Origin: Hyphomicrobiaceae bacterium
GTDB taxonomy: Bacteria > Pseudomonadota > Alphaproteobacteria > Rhizobiales > Hyphomicrobiaceae
Assembly: GCA_020638035.1 (NCBI GenBank)
Contig: JACKJI010000027.1
Span: forward strand, 1-28,469
Length of the DNA stretch: 28,469 nt
Direction: 5' to 3'
A model generated the notes under the pieces. The model worked only from the letters and a program-made list of their open reading frames with translations, did not search any database and was not told the origin of the DNA. The position numbers were made by a program, and so were the translations under genes. Shown here piece by piece: positions 23,310 to 28,469 of this stretch. How positions within the stretch are numbered: position 1 is the stretch's first letter; each line of letters starts with the position of its first letter.

Positions 23310-24647
23310 ATGACCTATCGGTTGAAGTTCGGCGAGCCCGCGGGCAGGAGCTGGCGGCGGATTGCCGGCGAGCAAATCGCCATGGCGCGCGATCTGCTCG
23401 CCTCGGGGCGCGACGTCGATGTTGCCATTCACGAGACACGCAAGGCCATGAAGCGCGTGCGCGCGCTTCTGAGGCTGTTGCGGCCTGGATTGCCAGGAAA
23501 GGTCTATAAGCGCGAGAAAGCGCGGTACGGCGACATCGCACGGCTGCTGGCGGGCGCGCGGGACGAGGCAGTGCTGGCGGCAACGGCGCATGAGCTGTCA
23601 CGCCAGACGATGGGCAAGGCGCGGATCGCGGCCGAGGCTCTGGCTTCGAACGGGTTGGCCGCAAAACATAGTGGCACTGAAAGCTCCCTCGAATCTCTGG
23701 CGCTTGCCGACCAAGTGGCACGAGAGGTCAAGGCGGCGCGCGTGCGCGAAGCGATCGCCGCGCTCGATGAAGCCGCGCAAGGTCTTGCAGCTCTGAAGGT
23801 CCGCCAGCCGGCCTACCAAGTGGTGCGTCAGGGTCTCGCCGACAGCTACGGCGAGGGGCGACGCGCGATGAAGCGTGCCTATCGCGACGAGGAGGACGAG
23901 GACTTCCACGACTGGCGCAAGGCCGTGCAGGCGCACTGGCGACATATGCTCCTGGTGGCGCGTGCTTGGCCCGAACTGTTCGAAGCCCGTGCACAGCTCG
24001 CCAAGGAGATGTCTGACCTGCTGGGTGAGGACCACGATCTCTATGTGCTCATTCATTCCGCTGAAGCGAGCGAGGCGACCGGAGCAGCCGCGGCGGCTCA
24101 CGACGGGCTCGTGCGGGCCGCACGGGCCCGGCAGGCCGAGATCCGCAATGAGCTGCACGTGAAGGGCAAGGCCCTGTTTGCGGAGACCGCCGATCGGTTC
24201 ATCGTCCGTGTCGACGCCTATTGGAACGCGGCAAAGGCCGCCCGCAAGCTTGCGCGGTCGAATGGTGCGCGCGGTGCGGATGTGATCGAGGTTGTGGCGG
24301 CCGCTGGCGGGTCTGGTGGAAAAGCCGGTGACGGCAAAAGCAAGGGCAACGGCACTCGGCGGGGTGTGCGACCGGCTCCGCGGGTTGGTGCTGCCGCTGT
24401 CGCAAAGCCAGAGCGCAAATCAGCGCGTACAGCGCAGACGAAGAGGCGTGGAAAGACGGCTGGCAAGCCGAAGCCGCAACGTGCGGCGGCCAAGCCTTCC
24501 GTGGCCAAACGCTCCAATCGTTCGGCTGGCAAGACGCTAGCGGCGAAACGCGCAGCCACCAAGCGCCCGGGGGCCAAGGCGGCGCAAGCTCGTGCCGGTC
24601 GCACGAGCAAGGGAAGCAGCCGAGGGTCGGGGCGCGGCAGGTCTTGA
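23310..24647 (+). CDS. CHAD-domain protein with lysine-rich histone-like tail
   Basis: 445 residues from ATG 23310. Residues about 1-330 form a CHAD domain, two four-helix bundles with conserved basic and His residues: HETRKAMKRVRALLRLLRP near the N-terminus, DFHDWRKAVQAHWRHMLLVARAWPE and LLGEDHDLYVLIHS in the second half. CHAD domains bind inorganic polyphosphate. The last 110 residues or so are very rich in Lys, Arg, Ala, Gly and Pro (AKRAATKRPGAKAAQARAG) and resemble histone H1-like tails, so DNA or polyphosphate binding is plausible. No CYTH domain or polyphosphate kinase is seen nearby. An upstream start at 23265 is in frame but less likely. The role is inferred, not known. Confidence 0.85.
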   Translation: MTYRLKFGEPAGRSWRRIAGEQIAMARDLLASGRDVDVAIHETRKAMKRVRALLRLLRPGLPGKVYKREKARYGDIARLLAGARDEAVLAATAHELSRQTMGKARIAAEALASNGLAAKHSGTESSLESLALADQVAREVKAARVREAIAALDEAAQGLAALKVRQPAYQVVRQGLADSYGEGRRAMKRAYRDEEDEDFHDWRKAVQAHWRHMLLVARAWPELFEARAQLAKEMSDLLGEDHDLYVLIHSAEASEATGAAAAAHDGLVRAARARQAEIRNELHVKGKALFAETADRFIVRVDAYWNAAKAARKLARSNGARGADVIEVVAAAGGSGGKAGDGKSKGNGTRRGVRPAPRVGAAAVAKPERKSARTAQTKRRGKTAGKPKPQRAAAKPSVAKRSNRSAGKTLAAKRAATKRPGAKAAQARAGRTSKGSSRGSGRGRS

Positions 24648-24751
24648 CATTCCCCGCCCGGTGGCTGACCTCCGTCACAGAGACAGCGTGACGCGCCGTT
24701 GCCGGCTGGCGGACGCGGGCTCAAGTGGAAGCCCCGAGCGAAGGAGAGTTC

Positions 24752-25807
24752 ATGACCGAGATGACGCCTGGCCACGGCGCGGCCGACCGTTCGCACTGGC
24801 CTGCCGATCATCCTGCCGTCGCTTTCGGCCGCGTCGGCGTTCTGCTGCTCAACCTCGGCACGCCTGATGCCACGAGCTACTGGCCGATGCGCCGCTATCT
24901 GAAGCAATTTTTGTCGGATCCGCGTGTCATCGAGGAGCCGAGATGGAAGTGGTGGCCGATCCTTAACCTGATCATTCTGACTGTTCGGCCCTCCAGAAAG
25001 GGCAAGGACTACGAGACGATCTGGAACAAGGAGAGAGACGAAGGGCCGCTGAAGACGATCACACGGGCACAGGCGGCGAAACTGAGCCAACGGCTCAACG
25101 ATGGCCGGATCGTTGTCGACTGGGCGATGCGCTATGCCAATCCGTCGACCGAGAGCCGCCTCCGGTGGCTGATGGACCAGGGATGCGACCGCATTCTGCT
25201 GCTGCCGCTCTACCCGCAATATGCGGCGGCAACGACGGCGACGGCGTGTGACGAGGCCTTCCGCGCGCTCATCAAGATGCGCTGGCAACCTTACGTGCGG
25301 GTGGCTCCGGCCTATTTCGAGGATCCCGCCTATATCGAGGCGGTGGCAAAATCCATGGAGCGCAGTCTCGCCAAGCTCGATTTCGTTCCCGAAAAGATCA
25401 TCGCCACGTTTCACGGCATGCCGGAGAAATACCTGCACCAGGGCGATCCCTATCATTGCCAGTGCCAGAAAACCTCGCGGCTGCTGCGCGAGCGGCTCGG
25501 AATTCCGCCTGAGAAATGGCTGACGACGTTCCAGTCGCGTTTCGGAAATGACGTCTGGCTTCAGCCTTATACGGACGAGACGGTTCTCAGGCTGGCCAAG
25601 GAAGGTGTCAAGAAACTGGTTCTGGTGGCGCCCGGCTTTTCGGCGGACTGTCTGGAAACGCTGGAGGAACTCGACGGGGAGAACCGCGAGATCTTCGAGC
25701 ACAATGGCGGCGAGAAATTCGCCTATCTGCCGGCGCTCAACGACAGCGACGAAGGCGTCGACGTGATCGAGGCGGTGGTCCGGCGCGAATTGCAGGGCTG
25801 GGTCTGA
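24752..25807 (+). CDS. hemH: Ferrochelatase
   Basis: 351 residues from ATG 24752, which has a clear GAAGGAG site; an in-frame GTG at 24725 is less likely. HemH inserts Fe(II) into protoporphyrin IX, the last step of protoheme synthesis. Family marks are VGVLLLNLGTPDA, the MRYANPS segment, ILLLPLYPQYAAATTA, catalytic His221 in ATFHGMPEKY, DPYHCQCQKTS, and Glu302 in CLETLEEL before the C-terminal ALNDSDEGV. Length is typical for a proteobacterial enzyme. It begins 105 bases after the CHAD gene on the same strand. Weak pairing with TTTT at 25801-25845 may terminate it. Confidence 0.96.
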   Translation: MTEMTPGHGAADRSHWPADHPAVAFGRVGVLLLNLGTPDATSYWPMRRYLKQFLSDPRVIEEPRWKWWPILNLIILTVRPSRKGKDYETIWNKERDEGPLKTITRAQAAKLSQRLNDGRIVVDWAMRYANPSTESRLRWLMDQGCDRILLLPLYPQYAAATTATACDEAFRALIKMRWQPYVRVAPAYFEDPAYIEAVAKSMERSLAKLDFVPEKIIATFHGMPEKYLHQGDPYHCQCQKTSRLLRERLGIPPEKWLTTFQSRFGNDVWLQPYTDETVLRLAKEGVKKLVLVAPGFSADCLETLEELDGENREIFEHNGGEKFAYLPALNDSDEGVDVIEAVVRRELQGWV

Positions 25808-26035
25808 AGGGCCAGCGCGTTAGCTTCGGGCGGGCCGGACCTTTTGGATATTCGAAGTGTGGCTGTCGATCGGGGGGATTGCCGCCTTCTGCCGGAATCT
25901 GCCGCGCAGTGACGCCGGACGCCGCGCCGGCGCCACGATCGGTCGATAGCCTCTAAACTGCGAAAACCAGGAATATGGAAATTCCGAAAAGGGGCCTCGG
26001 GTTCTTTTCTCGGGAAGTAAATGCGCGTCGCCAAA
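25808..26035. other. Gene-free stretch after hemH
   Basis: First part of a 345-base gap between hemH and the SPFH gene. The first 40 bases can form a weak terminator-like structure (GGTC/GACC and GGCC/GGCC pairing, then TTTT at 25842-25845). From about 25960 the sequence turns noticeably AT-rich for this genome. I see no ORF or RNA gene that I can support. Confidence 0.4.
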
Positions 26036-26133
26036 ATGGTAAATTCATAGGTTGAAAACCATTTATTTACCAAGAGTTTCGAAATTGTCGATAAGCGTTT
26101 CAATTGGAAACGCCGAATCGCGGCGTTCCTTTT
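26036..26133 (+). promoter_or_regulatory. AT-rich structured leader of the SPFH gene with competing hairpins
   Basis: TGGTAAAT (26037-26044) and ATTTACCA (26065-26072) are a perfect 8-base inverted repeat. Downstream, GCGTTTC (26095-26101) pairs with GAAACGC (26107-26113). That second arm also belongs to an alternative stem, GGAAACGCCG (26106-26115) with CGGCGTTCC (26121-26129), which is followed by TTTT (26130-26133). The two hairpins cannot form together, as in an attenuator. The SPFH ribosome binding site follows at 26137-26143. A TTGAAA at 26052-26057 could be part of a promoter, but I find no convincing -10. Confidence 0.4.
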
Positions 26134-26152
26134 CCGACAGGAGATGCAGCCA

Positions 26153-27118
26153 ATGAACAATCTGATCGGCGGGTTCGAGGTTTTCGGCCTCCTCCTGATC
26201 CTTATGGCCGCCGCGATCTTGTGGTCGACCGTCAAGGTGGTGCCGCAGGGCTATAATTATACGGTCGAGTACTTCGGCAAATACACGCGCACGCTGACAC
26301 CCGGCCTGCACATTCTGTGGCCGGTGATGGAGCGGGTCGGCTACCGCATGAACATGAAGGAGCAGGTGCTCGACATTCCGAGCCAGGACGTCATCACTCG
26401 CGACAACGCGATGGTTCGTGTCGACGGTGTCACCTTCTTCCAGATCCTCAATGCCGCGCGTGCGGCCTATGAAGTCGACGTGCTGGAGCATTCGATCATC
26501 AACCTGACGATGACCAACATCCGCACGGTGATGGGTTCGATGGATCTCGACGAGCTGCTGTCCAACCGCGACCACATCAATGCCAAGCTCCTTGAGGTCG
26601 TCGATGCCGCCACCGAATCCTGGGGCGTGAAGGTCACCCGCATTGAGATCAAGGATATCGCTCCGCCGCGCGACCTCGTCGATTCGATGGCGCGGCAGAT
26701 GAAGGCCGAGCGCGAGAAGCGCGCGCAGATCCTCGAAGCGGAAGGCGAGCGCCAGGCTGCCATTCTGGAAGCGGAAGGCCGCAAGCAGTCGGCGGTGCTG
26801 GAGGCGGAGGGCCGCAAGGAAGCTGCTTTTCGTGATGCCGAGGCGCGCGAGCGTGCCGCGGAGGCCGAGGCCGCCGCCACGCGCATGGTGTCGGAGGCGA
26901 TCGCCGGCGGCAACGTGCAGGCGATCAACTACTTCGTCGCCAACAACTATGTGAAGGCGCTGGAATCGCTCGCCCGTGCTCCCAACCAGAAGATCATCAT
27001 GATGCCGCTTGAGGCATCTTCGGTGATCGGCTCGCTTGCCGGTCTTGCCCAGATCACCGGCGAGGCGTTTGGCCCGAAAGGCGGCAACTCGGGCGGCGGG
27101 AGCGTTCCGCGAGTCTGA
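26153..27118 (+). CDS. qmcA: SPFH/band-7 membrane protein (QmcA/stomatin-like)
   Basis: 321 residues. An N-terminal membrane anchor (FEVFGLLLILMAAAILWST) is followed by the SPFH domain: VPQGYNYTVEYFGKYTRTLTPGLH, then VLDIPSQDVITRDNAMVRVDGVTFF and LDELLSNRDHINAKL. A coiled coil of repeated EAEGRKQ/AA units spans about residues 190-245, ahead of a conserved C-terminal PLEASSVIGSLAGL. Such proteins oligomerise into membrane cages and work with NfeD partners in membrane microdomains or with FtsH. ATG 26153 fits the ACAGGAG site at 9 bases; ATG 26144 is too close. The nfeD-type genes follow after a strong hairpin. Confidence 0.92.
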   Translation: MNNLIGGFEVFGLLLILMAAAILWSTVKVVPQGYNYTVEYFGKYTRTLTPGLHILWPVMERVGYRMNMKEQVLDIPSQDVITRDNAMVRVDGVTFFQILNAARAAYEVDVLEHSIINLTMTNIRTVMGSMDLDELLSNRDHINAKLLEVVDAATESWGVKVTRIEIKDIAPPRDLVDSMARQMKAEREKRAQILEAEGERQAAILEAEGRKQSAVLEAEGRKEAAFRDAEARERAAEAEAAATRMVSEAIAGGNVQAINYFVANNYVKALESLARAPNQKIIMMPLEASSVIGSLAGLAQITGEAFGPKGGNSGGGSVPRV

Positions 27119-27215
27119 CGGACGCCCACTGCCCGTGCGTGTGAGACCTCGCAATCCGCTTCAGCGCTAACGACGCGTGCAAGGGATTTCGTGATCGCAG
27201 CACGAGGTGAGGTTT

Positions 27216-27250
27216 GCATCCGGGGCGTGCAGCCCCGGATGCTGTCGTTT
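27216..27250 (+). terminator. Strong hairpin between the SPFH gene and nfeD
   Basis: GCATCCGGGGC (27216-27226) pairs perfectly over 11 bases with GCCCCGGATGC (27232-27242) around a GTGCA loop, followed by TGTCGTTT. It may be a terminator or a partial attenuator that lowers nfeD expression relative to the SPFH gene. Confidence 0.55.
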
Positions 27251-27317
27251 CCTTAATTTCGTGGTGCTAGACTTCCCACGTTCGCGCGGGCGCGCGGCCG
27301 AGCTCGGAGACGTACCC

Positions 27318-27776
27318 ATGCTAAAGGACTTCCTCTACAACCTTGGAGCCTGGAACTGGTTCATCGCGGCCGTCGTGCTGATCGTGCTCGAACTCATCGT
27401 GCCGGGCGTGCACTTCCTCTGGTTCGGGCTCGCGGCGATCATTGTCGGCGGCGTCGCCCTGGTAAGCGGGATCGCGTGGCAGTGGCAGGTCATCATCTTC
27501 GCGGTGCTCGCGGTCGCCATGGTGTTTTTAGTGCGGCGCTACGCCAACTCGGCTGGCATGCGCAGCGATACGCCTGATCTCAACGTCCGCGGCGCCCAGT
27601 ACATCGGCCGCATTGTCGTCGTCTCCGATGCGATCCGCCAGGGTCGCGGCAAGGTACGCGTGGGAGATACGGTGTGGCATGCGGAAGGCGAAGACGCGGC
27701 GGTGGGAGCGCGCGTGAAAGTCGTCGGTGTCGACGGCACGGCGCTGGTCGTGGAACGCGTTGACGCCGACGCGTGA
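27318..27776 (+). CDS. NfeD-family membrane protein, partner of the SPFH protein
   Basis: 152 residues from ATG 27318, with CGGAGA 8 bases upstream; the longer frame from 27207 overlaps the terminator-like hairpin and is rejected. Two or three membrane segments (WFIAAVVLIVLELIVPGVHFLWFGLAAIIVGG, then WQVIIFAVLAVAMVFLV) precede a C-terminal OB-fold domain with DLNVRGAQYIGRIVVV and GKVRVGDTVWHAEGED. This is the short NfeD1b/YbbK type without the protease domain. Genes of this type regularly pair with SPFH genes, as here. The stop overlaps the start of the next gene. Confidence 0.9.
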   Translation: MLKDFLYNLGAWNWFIAAVVLIVLELIVPGVHFLWFGLAAIIVGGVALVSGIAWQWQVIIFAVLAVAMVFLVRRYANSAGMRSDTPDLNVRGAQYIGRIVVVSDAIRQGRGKVRVGDTVWHAEGEDAAVGARVKVVGVDGTALVVERVDADA

Positions 27777-28222
27777 TGGTCGTGCGCAAGCCGCCCGACG
27801 AGTTGATGTGGCTGCTCGCGACGATCAGTCTGGCGCTTCCCGTGGCGGGTCTCGTGTTCTGCCTTTTCGGTGCGCTTGCGATGGCGCGCGGCGGAACGAG
27901 TGGCGTCACTTATCTCGGCATCGGTGCCGCTTGCATTGTCGCTGACTACCTGCTCGACATCTGGCTCGCCCGTTGTGTGCACGTTGGGTCGGACGACCCC
28001 GACCTCAACAGACGCGGGTCGCGCCATGTGGGGAGGCTTGTCGTGCTGGAACAACCAATCGTGGCCGGGCGTGGACGCGCGCGTCTGGGAGACAGTTGGT
28101 GGAGTGTCGAGGGAGCCGATATGCCGGCAGGATCCCAAGTCCGCATCGTCGCGGTGCGCGGGCCGGTACTTCTGGTAGAGCCCCAATCGGACTCAGATCC
28201 CTTGCGCGGTGAGGTGAATTAG
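27776..28222 (+). CDS. Second NfeD-like protein, diverged paralogue
   Basis: 148 residues from ATG 27776 in a TGATG overlap with the previous stop (GTG 27773 adds one residue). It has two membrane helices (MWLLATISLALPVAGLVFCLFGALAMA and a Gly/Ile-rich one), then an OB-like region that closely parallels the upstream protein: DDPDLNRRGSRHVGRLVVLEQPIVAGRGRARLGDSWWSVEG compares with DTPDLNVRGAQYIGRIVVVSDAIRQGRGKVRVGDTVWHAEG, so it probably arose by tandem duplication. The membrane part differs in length and lacks the ELIVPG motif. It is presumably translated with the first NfeD and part of the same complex. Confidence 0.8.
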   Translation: MVVRKPPDELMWLLATISLALPVAGLVFCLFGALAMARGGTSGVTYLGIGAACIVADYLLDIWLARCVHVGSDDPDLNRRGSRHVGRLVVLEQPIVAGRGRARLGDSWWSVEGADMPAGSQVRIVAVRGPVLLVEPQSDSDPLRGEVN

Positions 28223-28233
28223 CCTCGTGCATT

Positions 28234-28259
28234 CCGGCATGTGCATCAGACGATGCCGG
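28234..28259. terminator. Possible bidirectional hairpin between convergent genes
   Basis: CCGGCAT (28234-28240) and ATGCCGG (28253-28259) form a perfect 7-bp stem around a 12-base loop. It overlaps the last codons of the minus-strand gene. There is no clear T tract, so the call is weak. Confidence 0.3.
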
Positions 28260-28469
28260 CGCGTAGGAAATCGTGGACATGGACGATGCCGACCGGCCGG
28301 CCGTCGCGGACCACGAACAGCGCTGTAATGCGCGAAGCATTCATCATCTCCAGGGCTGCGGAGGCGAGCAGGTCGGGCGTGGTCGTCTTGGGATTGCGCG
28401 TCATGATCTCGCCGGCAGTGCGAGCGAGCAGACCCGGGCCCATATGGCGGCGCAAGTCGCCATCAGTGA
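28246..28469 (-). CDS. kdsD: Arabinose-5-phosphate isomerase (KdsD/KpsF type), C-terminal part only
   Basis: The frame is open to the window edge, so the 5' part lies outside; 74 residues are visible. They read TDGDLRRHMGPGLL, then TAGEIMTRNPKTTTPDLLASAALEMMNASRITALFVV, and end in VGIVHVHDFLRAGIV. This is the second CBS domain and C-terminus of the KdsD/KpsF/GutQ family, which makes arabinose 5-phosphate for Kdo and lipopolysaccharide. The N-terminal SIS domain is not visible, so other CBS proteins cannot be fully excluded. The TDGDLRR and HDFLRAGIV segments are characteristic. It converges on the second NfeD-like gene. Confidence 0.82.
   Translation of the reverse strand, partial: TDGDLRRHMGPGLLARTAGEIMTRNPKTTTPDLLASAALEMMNASRITALFVVRDGRPVGIVHVHDFLRAGIV

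Noticed and set aside
24218..25702. A 494-codon frame antisense to hemH and the CHAD tail
   Set aside because: It overlaps two well-supported genes and shows Arg/Leu-rich composition with no motif; it is a shadow of GC-rich coding sequence.

Overview
The window is GC-rich chromosomal DNA that reads as an alphaproteobacterium, most likely of the order Hyphomicrobiales (Rhizobiales). The grounds are the gene order SPOR protein - nagZ - scpA - scpB - tatA - tatB - tatC - serS, an Aas-type MFS/acyltransferase/acyl-ACP-synthetase fusion, the neighbourhood hemH - SPFH protein - nfeD, and alphaproteobacterial forms of ThiO, ThiG and ThiE. No rRNA, tRNA, CRISPR array, IS element or phage gene was seen. 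Family and genus cannot be fixed by eye.

Layout. 1-9955 (all +): a 5'-truncated SPOR-domain membrane protein; NagZ (peptidoglycan recycling); ScpA and ScpB (SMC partners, chromosome condensation); a lone FbpC-type ABC ATPase; TatA, TatB and TatC (twin-arginine export); and SerRS with an unusual internal insertion. 9999-12415: a secreted or anchored cupin (-) divergent from a periplasmic gamma-glutamyltransferase (+). 12508-14719: a ThiO-type glycine oxidase (+), then a divergent metal module, a CDF exporter (-) and a MerR regulator (+), sharing a 19-bp-spacer MerR-type promoter. 14873-15373: an Hsp20 chaperone with a sigma-32-like promoter, closed by a strong hairpin. 15478-19206 (-): the 1140-residue Aas-like fusion and an unrecognised 61-residue gene, behind paired palindromic boxes.

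19431-23159 (+): thiS, then a lower-GC gene for a DUF262/DUF1524 protein of the GmrSD type (predicted modified-DNA-dependent nuclease, phage defence), then thiG and thiE. Together with the distant thiO this looks like a thiazole/thiamin gene set pulled apart by insertions. 23310-28222 (+): a CHAD protein with a histone-like basic tail, ferrochelatase, an SPFH/QmcA protein behind an AT-rich structured leader, and two overlapping NfeD-like genes. The window ends in the C-terminus of an arabinose-5-phosphate isomerase (KdsD/KpsF type) on the minus strand.

The best candidate for an accessory system is the DUF262/DUF1524 gene. It has its own good promoter and a palindrome just before its ribosome binding site. 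It carries the recognisable motifs of a known family but no partner gene in the window. All protein assignments rest on reading motifs by eye; no database search was run.
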